A DNA stretch of 24,399 bases from an uncultured Mycoplasmatota bacterium (GTDB lineage: Bacteria > Bacillota_I > Bacilli_A > RF39 > UBA660): assembly GCA_900547995.1 (NCBI GenBank), contig URIY01000026.1, positions 1 to 24,399 of the forward strand. Direction: 5' to 3'. Of this stretch, positions 7,926 to 15,291 are shown piece by piece (position 1 is the first letter of the stretch; each line of letters opens with the position of its first letter). Made by a program: the position numbers and the translations under genes. The notes under the pieces were generated by a model. That model searched no databases. It was not told where the DNA came from and was given only the letters and a program-made list of their open reading frames with translations.

Positions 7926-9017
7926 ATGAAAAAGAAAAATTTTGATATCTTGTTATTTATCGCTATTATTGTTATATCAATATTTGGTATTATTATGATT
8001 ACATCAGCATCATATATTTGGGCTGAATATAAATTTAATGATCCATTTAAATTTACTAAAAACCAAGGATTATTTTTTATCATTGGTATTATCATGATGA
8101 TTATAATTAGTAAAATTGATTATAGAATTTATTATGAAAAATGTAATATGATTTTAATAGGTTGTATTTGCCTTTTAGTACTTGTATTAATACCTGGAAT
8201 TGGTGCAGTTAGAAATGGTAGTAGAAGTTGGTTTGGTATTGGTTCATTTGGTGTGCAACCAAGTGAATTTACGAAACTTGCTCTTATTATTTTTACATCT
8301 AAATATTTACAAAAAAATGAAAAAATACTCAAAAACATCAAAAATGGTGTCCTCCCTATCTTAGGTATTACAATCTTTATCTTTGGACTTATTATGTTAC
8401 AACCAGACTTTGGAACAGGTACAATCATCGTTATGAGTATTGTTGGTCTTTTATTTGTTGGTGGAGTTAAATTTGGTTTTTTCTTAAAAATTGGTGTTGG
8501 TGGACTTATTGGTATTATTGGTTTAATCTTAATTGCACCATATCGTCTTGCTAGAATTTTATCTTTCTTAGATCCATGGAAAGATCCTCTTGGCAGCGGA
8601 TTTCAAATAATTCAAAGTCTATATGCAATTGGGCCTGGTGGTTTATTTGGATATGGGTTTGGAAACTCTAGACAAAAACATTTCTATTTACCAGAGCCAC
8701 AAACAGATTTTATCTTTTCTATTATAAGTGAAGAATTTGGGTTTATGGGTGTTCTAATTGTTACGCTTCTCTTTCTTACTATTATAATTCGTGGATTTAA
8801 AGTTGCTCATAACTGTAAAGATTTATTTGGTAAGTATTTAGCATTCGGTATTATCTTTCAATTATCTTTTCAAGCCGTTCTTAATTTAATGGTTGTTGTT
8901 GGGCTTATACCTGTTACTGGTGTAACATTACCATTTTTATCATATGGTGGCTCTAGTTTACTGATCACATTATGTAGTATGGGTATTGTTCTTAATATTT
9001 CAAGACACACAAAATAA
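7926..9017 (+). CDS. ftsW: SEDS peptidoglycan polymerase FtsW/SpoVE
   Basis: 363 aa, about ten TM helices. SEDS proteins polymerise lipid II into glycan strands and work with a cognate class B PBP, here most likely the one at 5015. Motifs: NGSRSWF (97-103), GVQPSEF (109-115), LQPDFGTG (158-165) with the catalytic-region Asp161, GSGFQIIQS (223-231), PEPQTDFIFS (256-265) and a C-terminal SYGGSS. The ATG follows the mraY stop codon without a gap (TAAATG); the ribosome binding site is a modest GGAG at 7911-7914. The length is close to Bacillus SpoVE and the place after mraY fits. Part of its last 33 bases was duplicated and now survives as a fragment at 9566-9594. Confidence 0.95.
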   Translation: MKKKNFDILLFIAIIVISIFGIIMITSASYIWAEYKFNDPFKFTKNQGLFFIIGIIMMIIISKIDYRIYYEKCNMILIGCICLLVLVLIPGIGAVRNGSRSWFGIGSFGVQPSEFTKLALIIFTSKYLQKNEKILKNIKNGVLPILGITIFIFGLIMLQPDFGTGTIIVMSIVGLLFVGGVKFGFFLKIGVGGLIGIIGLILIAPYRLARILSFLDPWKDPLGSGFQIIQSLYAIGPGGLFGYGFGNSRQKHFYLPEPQTDFIFSIISEEFGFMGVLIVTLLFLTIIIRGFKVAHNCKDLFGKYLAFGIIFQLSFQAVLNLMVVVGLIPVTGVTLPFLSYGGSSLLITLCSMGIVLNISRHTK

Positions 9018-9072
9018 TAAATTTTCAAAATAATAATAGGTTACAAAAATGGTATCTTTATATATGTATTAC

Positions 9073-9125
9073 AAAAAAACTAGTGACCAACATCTTTTAA
9101 TAAGCATATTGGTACACTAGTTTTT
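9073..9125. terminator. Bidirectional terminator hairpin, copy A
   Basis: AAAAACTAGTGACCAA pairs with TTGGT-A-CACTAGTTTTT around an 18-nt loop, with one bulged A in the 3' arm. U-runs follow in both directions, so it can end ftsW (plus) and the small gene at 9124-9480 (minus). A near-identical hairpin lies at 9651-9703. Confidence 0.85.
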
Positions 9126-9480
9126 ATTTTCTTAACCTATTCTTTTCTTCATTATGCGACTCTATTATTGAAATTAAATTTTCAGGTACAGGCTCATTTT
9201 TATTCTTCTTTTGTTCAACATATGACTCAACTATCGAAACTATATTTTCAGGTGTGTGCACTTCAAAATTTTCCGCAAAAGAATACAAACGGTTCGTGTC
9301 TCCATTTACAATTTTGTTTTCTAATCCATTTTCAACATTTTTAGAATAATTATAGTTAATCTTTTTTGTTGCTACAAATTCATTTATTAATTCATTTATC
9401 ATATCATGATATCTAGGATCATTATAAGATATTGAAAATGTTTCTTCTAAGTCCTTTAAAAAATCATCAACTGTATACAT
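9124..9480 (-). CDS. Small acidic protein of unknown function, paralog A
   Basis: 118 aa, no signal peptide and no TM segment, rich in Glu, Asn and Lys. It is a paralog of the product at 9702-9995: shared parts are YNDPRY near residue 19, a hydrophobic helix INELINEF, and the tail ESHNEEKNRLRK. It has about 21 residues more, explained by an in-frame 66-base repeat near the C-terminus (PENIVSIVES and PENLISIIES). The start is the ATG at 9478-9480, after GAGGAGTGAG; a GTG 12 nt upstream would overlap that site. It has its own promoter (9504-9532) and terminator. I recognise no family. Small helical proteins downstream of a protease-like gene could be regulators or immunity proteins, but nothing in the sequence shows this. 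Confidence 0.72.
   Translation of the reverse strand: MYTVDDFLKDLEETFSISYNDPRYHDMINELINEFVATKKINYNYSKNVENGLENKIVNGDTNRLYSFAENFEVHTPENIVSIVESYVEQKKNKNEPVPENLISIIESHNEEKNRLRK
9138..9259 (-). repeat. In-gene tandem repeat, about 66-base unit
   Basis: Two imperfect direct copies, 9138-9193 and 9201-9259, with a 66-base offset and a 3-base indel. They encode the motif Pro-Glu-Asn-x-x-Ser-Ile-x-Glu-Ser twice in the C-terminus of paralog A. Paralog B has a single copy, so the repeat arose after, or was lost following, the larger duplication. Confidence 0.75.
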
Positions 9481-9503
9481 AAATATTCTCACTCCTCTAA
9501 CTT

Positions 9504-9532
9504 ATATTATCATATATAATTTATTAATGTAA
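9504..9532 (-). promoter_or_regulatory. Promoter of paralog A
   Basis: Minus strand TTACAT (9527-9532), 17-nt spacer, TAATAT (9504-9509) preceded by TGA. The same element is present before paralog B at 10019-10047 with a better -35 (TTGTAA); the spacer and -10 are the same. Confidence 0.6.
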
Positions 9533-9565
9533 GATATTTATTTTATTTCTAAATCTTTTTTACAT

Positions 9566-9594
9566 ATTGTTCTCTTACAAAGCATGCAAAATAA
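9566..9594 (+). pseudogene. Fragment of the ftsW 3' end
   Basis: About 29 bases resembling the last 33 bases of ftsW (8985-9017), with a 4-base deletion and several substitutions; the final CAAAATAATAAATT is shared. It has no coding role and marks the left boundary of copy B. Confidence 0.6.
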
Positions 9595-9650
9595 TAAATT
9601 AAAAAATAATAATAGATTGCCAAAAAATTGTATCTTTATATATATATTAC

Positions 9651-9703
9651 AAAAAAACTAGTAACCAACATCTTTTAATAAGCATATTGGTATACTAGTT
9701 TTT
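9651..9703. terminator. Bidirectional terminator hairpin, copy B
   Basis: AAAAACTAGTAACCAA pairs with TTGGTATACTAGTTTTT around the same 18-nt loop as copy A. Relative to copy A, a G-C pair in the stem has become A-U by a change in both arms. U-runs follow in both directions. On the minus strand it ends paralog B, whose stop codon is at 9702-9704. Confidence 0.85.
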
Positions 9704-9995
9704 ATTTTTTTAACCTATTCTTTTCTTTATTGTGTGACTCTAATATTTGCTTCATTTTTTCAGTATCATATCCTTCAACATTTTTAGAAAAATAATATAT
9801 ATATTCTATGTTTCCACTTTTAATTATAGCTTTTCCTAAATCTTCAAAGGGATAATTAATAATCAAATTAACCTTCCTTGTCTTAATAAGTTCATATATT
9901 AATTCATCTATTATATAACGATATTTAGGATCATTATAATCTATTTCACTACCCTCATCAAACATCTTAATTAACTCATTAATTCCTTTAATCAT
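9702..9995 (-). CDS. Small protein of unknown function, paralog B
   Basis: 97 aa, soluble, charged. Paralog of the product at 9124-9480: YNDPKY near residue 20, helix IDELIYEL, and the tail ESHNKEKNRLKK are shared, while the middle and the first ~15 residues differ strongly. The ATG at 9993-9995 follows AAAGAAAGGAAA at a spacing like that of paralog A. It has its own promoter (10019-10047) and terminator (9651-9703) and lies 57 nt after the HExxH gene. Function unknown; I recognise no domain. Confidence 0.7.
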   Translation of the reverse strand: MIKGINELIKMFDEGSEIDYNDPKYRYIIDELIYELIKTRKVNLIINYPFEDLGKAIIKSGNIEYIYYFSKNVEGYDTEKMKQILESHNKEKNRLKK

Positions 9996-10018
9996 AAATG
10001 TTTTCCTTTCTTTGACTT

Positions 10019-10047
10019 ATATTATCATATATAATTTATTATTACAA
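10019..10047 (-). promoter_or_regulatory. Promoter of paralog B
   Basis: Minus strand TTGTAA (10042-10047), 17-nt spacer, TAATAT (10019-10024) preceded by TGA. It is the duplicated counterpart of 9504-9532. Confidence 0.65.
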
Positions 10048-10052
10048 GATAT

Positions 10053-11387
10053 TTATTTTATACTAAAGACTTTTTTAGCAAATTTTTTACTTTTATACTT
10101 TATATTTTTGATATTATTAACTGATTGCATCATAAATTTTTCATTAATTAAATCATAAAGTACATTTTTATACTCAGCTGCATGTTCCTTATCACTTTCT
10201 ATTAAACATATCAAATCTTTTATATTTATTAGAATTTCTTTATATGAATAACAATGCCTATATATTAATTCATTATAATATTTAATTAAATGTTCATCAT
10301 CAGTTAAAGATTTTTCTAAAATAAATTTACTTATCAAATACCTATTTCCATTTTCATCATATTCTAAATTAAAATAACAATAGTCATTCTTAAGCAAACT
10401 ACTATTTGCTTTTATTATACTATCAAATAATTGATCTATATGTATTAATTCACCATTAAATATTCTTAAATCATTTTGGTAATATTTCATTTTAGGAAAA
10501 TCAAATTCTAAAAGTGTATATTTTCGTACAAAATTAGTAGTATCTAATCTTGCTTTATATTCGGCATCATATTCATGTTTGAAACTCCAATAATTCTTTT
10601 TATATTTTTTTTCAAATAAATAGTGTAAAATTATTTCTTTTCTAATTTCGTTTTTATCATAATTATAGTATTCTTCGTCATTATATTGTTTGGCATGATT
10701 AATTTCATGGAAAAGAGTTCGCAAATTTTCAATTATATTTTCCTGTTTTAAATTACCAACTGATATGGCAATTTCTTCATCAAAATGAAAATATACTCCT
10801 AAATGATTTTTATTGAAATATGTATCATTAATACTTTCAAAAACAACTTCTCCCTTTTTATTATATTTTTTTAATTCTCTATTATATAGTTTGCTTCCCA
10901 ACTGCTTAAAAAAATTTATGTACGTACATCTAGGTATTTTATTTGTTCCTTCAAGTAACCTTTTTAAAATATATTCTTCTATATTGCTAAAATCGGCAAA
11001 AAAAGTATATGTATTTACTATTAAACTAAAAGTTTTATCATCCACATCTCTATTTTCTTCAATTATTTTATAATATTCATATAATTTTTGACTACAATAA
11101 TTATTTTCATATTTTTCAATTTTAAGCTTGTCCTTACAGTATTTAATTATTTCTTCATACTGATTAGTATTGAGAAAATTATAACTATTAATATAATATT
11201 TAGTTAATTCTTGAAAAAAGGGATCTATAAAAAATTCCATCCTATTATAATCTTTATATTGGCAAAGAACTTTATTTAAACTATTAGTAATACTTGTTGC
11301 ATCATTAAAATCAGTATCATATATAGTAAAAATAGAAAAAGTTTGTATATCTTTTTCTATTTTGTTTTCATCAAAATCCTTATCCAT
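10053..11387 (-). CDS. HExxH-motif protein, putative zinc metallopeptidase
   Basis: 444 aa, no signal peptide or TM segment, so probably cytoplasmic. The only recognisable motif is LFHEINHAKQY, an HExxH zinc site with His227, Glu228 and His231; a Glu in EYDAEYKAR (about 273-280) is a possible third ligand, as in gluzincins. The N-terminal 200 residues are helix-rich, with many Tyr, Asn and Lys, and match nothing I know. The ATG at 11385-11387 has only a distant AAGGGG site. It begins 18 nt after the stop of the PbpB-like gene with no terminator between, so it is probably the last gene of the mraZ transcript. Its 3' end took part in the tandem duplication, and a fragment of it is at 9531-9560. 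Peptidase activity and target are inference from the motif alone. Confidence 0.65.
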   Translation of the reverse strand: MDKDFDENKIEKDIQTFSIFTIYDTDFNDATSITNSLNKVLCQYKDYNRMEFFIDPFFQELTKYYINSYNFLNTNQYEEIIKYCKDKLKIEKYENNYCSQKLYEYYKIIEENRDVDDKTFSLIVNTYTFFADFSNIEEYILKRLLEGTNKIPRCTYINFFKQLGSKLYNRELKKYNKKGEVVFESINDTYFNKNHLGVYFHFDEEIAISVGNLKQENIIENLRTLFHEINHAKQYNDEEYYNYDKNEIRKEIILHYLFEKKYKKNYWSFKHEYDAEYKARLDTTNFVRKYTLLEFDFPKMKYYQNDLRIFNGELIHIDQLFDSIIKANSSLLKNDYCYFNLEYDENGNRYLISKFILEKSLTDDEHLIKYYNELIYRHCYSYKEILINIKDLICLIESDKEHAAEYKNVLYDLINEKFMMQSVNNIKNIKYKSKKFAKKVFSIK

Positions 11388-11405
11388 ATAATATACAGCC
11401 CCTTT

Positions 11406-13601
11406 TTAATTAGCCTCTATTATACTCTTTTTATCGGATAATGCAACATCTAATTTTAAATCATTATTAAGTGTTGTACCCTCTTTAATACTTTGACTAG
11501 TTACATAACCATAACCATTAAAAGTACAATTTATACTTAACATATTGCAAAGTGTTTGTACGTCTTTTTTGGACCACCCTATAATACTTGGCATAGTATA
11601 TGTATCACTGTTTGTTTTAATAAAGAATTTATCGCCACTTATTATTTTTTCTCCTTTTAAAGGATACTGATCTATAATGTAATCTCCACTACCCATTTTA
11701 ATAATATTTAATTTATAATCTTCAAGACTTTGAATAACTTCATCTATCTTCTTATTCTTATATGATTCAACTGTTAAACTCTTAACATTAGTATTTTTGC
11801 CTGTATCATCTTGTAAATTACGATATTTAACAATATTTTCAATTACTGATTTAACTTGTTTAGCAAGGACACTACTTGATCCTACATTTGGTCTTTTTAT
11901 AGCTGCATATATAATATATTGTGGATCTGATGCTGGAAACATTCCTGAAAAAGAATATATATATCCATTTGAATCTTTTAAATATCCACCTGTTTCATTA
12001 TCATATATTTGTGCCGTACCAGTTTTACCAATTACAACTGTACTATCTGTTTTATAAGCAGAACCTGTGGTACCTACATCAGTACCATTTACAGTATTAT
12101 ACATAAGTTCACGTATTTTATTCACTGTTGATACACTTACAACTTGATCACTTTGTTCTGTTTTACTTTCATATATTGTTTTTCCTGTATTTGGATCAAT
12201 AATTTTATCAACAATATGAGGTGACAACATTCTACCATCATTAGAAATCATACTAAGGGCTCTTAAATGTTGTATTGCTGTTGTGGTAATACCTTGTCCA
12301 AATCCAGCGGCTGCAACCTCAACAGGATAATTAAATTCTATATTGCCAAGCATTTCTCTTGGAAGTTCTATATTAGTATAACTACCAAATCCATAACTTT
12401 CAAGACAACTTTTTAAATCATCTTTATCAATAAATTTTTGAAGAATGTTTGTAATGGCTACATTACTAGAATATTCATAACCTTTATCATATGTAACCGT
12501 TCCCCATCCACGACCACCATTCCAATCACTAATCTTAGTACCTTCAACTTCTATACTACCAGATTCATAAGTAGCACTTCCATCATATGTTCCTTTTTCA
12601 ATAGCACACATATAAGTATATGTTTTCATAGTTGAGCCTGGTTCATAAAGGTATGTAACAAGAGGGCTTTCATAATTAGTTATATCTCTAATATTAGGGT
12701 CAAATGATGGTGTAGATGCGGTTCCTAATATATCACCTGTTTTAGCATCCATAACAGTAATCATCATCCAATCAGGTTTATATTCACTGTTAACAGCCTT
12801 TACAGCTGTTTCTAAAAATCTTTGAATATTAGAATCTAAAGTTAAATATATGTTGGCACCATTAGTTGCTTCAATTCTTGTTTCTTTAGTATCAGGAATT
12901 TTATAACCAAATCTATCACTTTGATAACTTAAATATCCATCTTTTCCTTTAAGTAAATCATTGTATTTAGCCTCTATACCAAGTTCACCATCTATTTCAT
13001 AAGTTACTTTTGTATAACCATCTTCATCTGTTTCAATATTTTCATTTGTTTTAGCATATCCAATAACATAGGATGCAAAATCACCATTTGGATAATATCT
13101 TTTATAATTTTCAACAAAATCAATGCCAGGTAAATTTAAATTCTCAATCGCCTCTTTATTCATTTCTGTAATACCATGAGCAAGTTCAACTTGATATTTG
13201 CCTTGTTCACTAAATGTTTTTAATAGATATAATAAATCATCTTCATCTTTTCCTAGCACTTCAGAAAGTTTTTTAGCCGTTGTTTCTTTATCAACGACAT
13301 GAAGTGGTGTCTTACTATTACCTGTTCTTGATTCATCTAAATAAGCAATAACTGTATATGATGATACATTTTGTGCAAGAATAGTTCCACTAGAGTCATA
13401 AATATTTCCACGACTTGCGGGAAGAATTCCACTTATGGTATTACGATTAAGAGCAAATTCATCCATATTAATTCCATATATGGTTGGAGATAGTGAAAGA
13501 TAAGATAACTGTATAAATAACACAAAAATAAAAACAAGAAAGATAAGAAATACTATTTTCGGAAATTTCCAATTGGCATTCTTTATTTTTCTTGTTTTCA
13601 A
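11406..13601 (-). CDS. pbpB: Class B penicillin-binding protein, PbpB/FtsI-like (two PASTA domains)
   Basis: 731 aa, counted from a TTG start at 13599-13601. GAGGTG (13608-13613) lies 6 nt before this TTG, whereas a GTG three codons upstream overlaps that site. It is the division transpeptidase that cross-links septal peptidoglycan. Order: basic tail, TM helix (about 14-34), dimerisation domain with SRGNIYDSSG, transpeptidase with Ser323 in STMK, SSN (378-380) and KTG (526-528), then PASTA domains at about 606-662 and 668-722. Two PASTA domains, this length and the place right after ftsL match Bacillus PbpB. PASTA domains bind muropeptides or wall in some relatives. The gap to ftsL is 14 nt. 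The HExxH gene follows where Bacillus would have spoVD. Confidence 0.93.
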   Translation of the reverse strand: MKTRKIKNANWKFPKIVFLIFLVFIFVLFIQLSYLSLSPTIYGINMDEFALNRNTISGILPASRGNIYDSSGTILAQNVSSYTVIAYLDESRTGNSKTPLHVVDKETTAKKLSEVLGKDEDDLLYLLKTFSEQGKYQVELAHGITEMNKEAIENLNLPGIDFVENYKRYYPNGDFASYVIGYAKTNENIETDEDGYTKVTYEIDGELGIEAKYNDLLKGKDGYLSYQSDRFGYKIPDTKETRIEATNGANIYLTLDSNIQRFLETAVKAVNSEYKPDWMMITVMDAKTGDILGTASTPSFDPNIRDITNYESPLVTYLYEPGSTMKTYTYMCAIEKGTYDGSATYESGSIEVEGTKISDWNGGRGWGTVTYDKGYEYSSNVAITNILQKFIDKDDLKSCLESYGFGSYTNIELPREMLGNIEFNYPVEVAAAGFGQGITTTAIQHLRALSMISNDGRMLSPHIVDKIIDPNTGKTIYESKTEQSDQVVSVSTVNKIRELMYNTVNGTDVGTTGSAYKTDSTVVIGKTGTAQIYDNETGGYLKDSNGYIYSFSGMFPASDPQYIIYAAIKRPNVGSSSVLAKQVKSVIENIVKYRNLQDDTGKNTNVKSLTVESYKNKKIDEVIQSLEDYKLNIIKMGSGDYIIDQYPLKGEKIISGDKFFIKTNSDTYTMPSIIGWSKKDVQTLCNMLSINCTFNGYGYVTSQSIKEGTTLNNDLKLDVALSDKKSIIEAN

Positions 13602-13607
13602 ATTAAG

Positions 13608-13613
13608 CACCTC
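13608..13613 (-). promoter_or_regulatory. Ribosome binding site fixing a TTG start for pbpB
   Basis: GAGGTG on the minus strand, 6 nt before TTG (13599-13601). The in-frame GTG at 13608-13610 is part of this site and cannot be its start codon. Confidence 0.65.
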
Positions 13614-13615
13614 TT

Positions 13616-13912
13616 TTATTTATCAACAACAATAATATTATTATTGTTATAAGCAAGTCCCATATCTTTAACTACTTCTTTAACATTATCAAATGATGTA
13701 AGTTCACTAACTTTCATTGTTAAACTTTCATTTTTCTTTGCTTGTTCATCCACTTCATATCTTGTTTTTTCAACAGATATATTTAAGTGACCTACACTAG
13801 CACCACAGAATACTTTAAGCACTATTGTCATAATAACACAAAGCAATCCAAAAGTATATAACATTGTTTCCATTTTACTTAATTTACTTTTTCTTACTTT
13901 AACTTTTTTCAT
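13616..13912 (-). CDS. ftsL: Cell division protein FtsL
   Basis: 98 aa, single-pass membrane protein: basic cytoplasmic tail, one TM helix (about 17-37), then an extracellular heptad-like segment (about 45-75) and the typical end VKEVVKDMGLAYNNNNIIVV. FtsL joins DivIC/FtsB and DivIB/FtsQ in the division complex that activates FtsW-PBP. Sequence conservation in this family is low, so the call rests on size, topology and position between rsmH and pbpB. The ribosome binding site AGGGTGAT overlaps the rsmH stop codon, indicating translational coupling. Confidence 0.9.
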   Translation of the reverse strand: MKKVKVRKSKLSKMETMLYTFGLLCVIMTIVLKVFCGASVGHLNISVEKTRYEVDEQAKKNESLTMKVSELTSFDNVKEVVKDMGLAYNNNNIIVVDK

Positions 13913-13921
13913 TTTATCACC

Positions 13922-14842
13922 CTAATCTTTTATTCTTTCAATAACACGTAGTCTAGCGCTTCTACTTCTTTTATTATTTATAATTTCTTCCTCAGTTGGT
14001 TCAAACGAGCCAATAAGTTTATATTTAGGTTTTAATTTTTCAGGGATAATTGGTAATTTAGATAATTCTTTTGGTACACTTGTATATTCTTTAAAAATAT
14101 TTTTACAAATGCGATCTTCTAGTGAATGAAAGGTTATAACACAAATACGTCCACCAACATTAATTATATCTAAGGCTTGTTTTAAGGATTTTTCAAATAC
14201 TTCTAGTTCATTATTTACTTCAATTCTTATAGCCTGAAATACTTTTCTTGCAGGATGTTTTTCATTTTTATACTTAAATGGAACACTATCTTTAATAATA
14301 TCAACAAGTTCTAAAGTTGTATCAATTGTGTGTAAGTTACGCGTATCAACTATTTTTCTAGCAATACTACTTGCATATTTTTCTTCACCATATTCTCTAA
14401 AAATTCTTGTTAAATCGTTATATGAATAATTATTAACAACATCATGGGCAGATAGTTTTTGCGTTCTATCCATACGCATATCTAACCTTGAATCCTTATG
14501 AAAACTAAATCCTCTTTCATCTTCATCTAATTGTGGACTAGATACACCAAGGTCATAAACAATCGCATCAACTTTTGATATACCTTTTTCTTCTAGTTTT
14601 TCTTTTAAATAAGCAAAGTTACTTTTAATAATCGTAAAATTATTTGATATTTCACTTAATCGTTTGGTACTAGAAATAATGGCCTCATCATCTTGATCAA
14701 AAGAATACAATTTACCTTTGGGTATTCTTTTTAATATTTCACTACTATGACCACCATAACCTAATGTACAATCAACAGCAATACTATTTTCCTTTAAATT
14801 AAGTTCATCAATTGTTTCTTTTAACAATACACTAATATGCAT
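13922..14842 (-). CDS. rsmH: 16S rRNA (cytosine1402-N4)-methyltransferase
   Basis: 306 aa, the usual length. It methylates N4 of C1402 in the ribosomal P site using S-adenosylmethionine. Motifs: SAM-binding DCTLGYGGHS (24-33), acidic loop FDQDD (48-52), DLGVSSPQLD (97-106), RGFSF with DMRMDR (110-126), ITFHSLEDR near 237 and the C-terminal NNKRSRSARLRVIER. AGGGGGA before the ATG overlaps the mraZ stop codon, and the gap is 11 nt. It is the second gene of the dcw cluster, as in most bacteria. Confidence 0.97.
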   Translation of the reverse strand: MHISVLLKETIDELNLKENSIAVDCTLGYGGHSSEILKRIPKGKLYSFDQDDEAIISSTKRLSEISNNFTIIKSNFAYLKEKLEEKGISKVDAIVYDLGVSSPQLDEDERGFSFHKDSRLDMRMDRTQKLSAHDVVNNYSYNDLTRIFREYGEEKYASSIARKIVDTRNLHTIDTTLELVDIIKDSVPFKYKNEKHPARKVFQAIRIEVNNELEVFEKSLKQALDIINVGGRICVITFHSLEDRICKNIFKEYTSVPKELSKLPIIPEKLKPKYKLIGSFEPTEEEIINNKRSRSARLRVIERIKD

Positions 14843-14853
14843 AAGAAATCCCC

Positions 14854-15282
14854 CTATAAACTCTTTGAAAATAACTTATCGGCAATATCAGCAATATTAG
14901 GCTCATTGTCAGAAAGGTATTTATTCCAAATTTCGGTATTCCAAATTTCTATGTGATCATCAACGCCAATAATGGAACAATCTTTATTTAAAGAAGCATA
15001 CAATGATAAAGAACTTGGAATATTAATTCTTCCTTGTTTATCAATGCAAACAGTTGATGCACCTGATATAAGAAAACGCATAAAGCTTCGTGCATCTTTT
15101 GTATTAGGTAGTTGTTGGTAGTGTGAAATAATTTCTTTCCATGCATCTATTGGGTAAATAGCAAGACAACAATCCATGCCACGGGTAATTACGAACTCAT
15201 TACTTAAACCATCACGAAATTTAGACGGCATAATAATTCTTCCTTTATCATCAATTGTATGATTATACTCACCCATAAACAT
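14854..15282 (-). CDS. mraZ: Transcriptional regulator MraZ
   Basis: 142 aa from the ATG at 15280-15282, close to the family's 143. Two SpoVT-AbrB-like halves each carry the DxxGR signature: DDKGR (11-15) with IIMPSKFR, and DKQGR (81-85) with INIPSSL. MraZ forms rings that bind direct repeats in front of its own operon and control dcw transcription. The start follows GTGGGTGAT; reading further upstream would translate through the operator. Five matching boxes lie directly upstream (15292-15339), and the last overlaps the ribosome binding site, so self-regulation could act on transcription and on start-site access to the DNA. Confidence 0.96.
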   Translation of the reverse strand: MFMGEYNHTIDDKGRIIMPSKFRDGLSNEFVITRGMDCCLAIYPIDAWKEIISHYQQLPNTKDARSFMRFLISGASTVCIDKQGRINIPSSLSLYASLNKDCSIIGVDDHIEIWNTEIWNKYLSDNEPNIADIADKLFSKSL

Positions 15283-15291
15283 AATTATCAC

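Larger units (their letters stand above)
8985..9560. repeat. Tandem duplication, copy A
   Basis: This unit and copy B (9566-10077) are direct repeats offset by about 577 bases at the left end. It holds the last 33 bases of ftsW, the intergenic stretch, the terminator hairpin, the small gene, its promoter and, at 9531-9560, a fragment matching the 3' end of the HExxH gene. Identity is high in the flanks and in the first ~40 and last bases of the gene, low in the gene's middle. Confidence 0.85.
9566..10077. repeat. Tandem duplication, copy B
   Basis: Second copy of the unit at 8985-9560. It starts with a decayed fragment of the ftsW 3' end (9566-9594, starting ATTGTTCT and ending CAAAATAA, 4 bases shorter than the original) and ends in the intact 3' end of the HExxH gene. 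The fragment shows that the duplication happened at this locus, with both neighbours already in place. Confidence 0.85.

Noticed and set aside
9018..9072. Possible regulatory RNA between ftsW and the hairpin, conserved in both copies
   Set aside because: The similarity is explained by the tandem duplication, and I see no stable fold apart from the terminator.
8985..10077. Insertion sequence or integrated element as the source of the repeats
   Set aside because: There is no transposase or integrase, no terminal inverted repeats and no target-site duplication. The repeats are direct and include the ends of the flanking genes.
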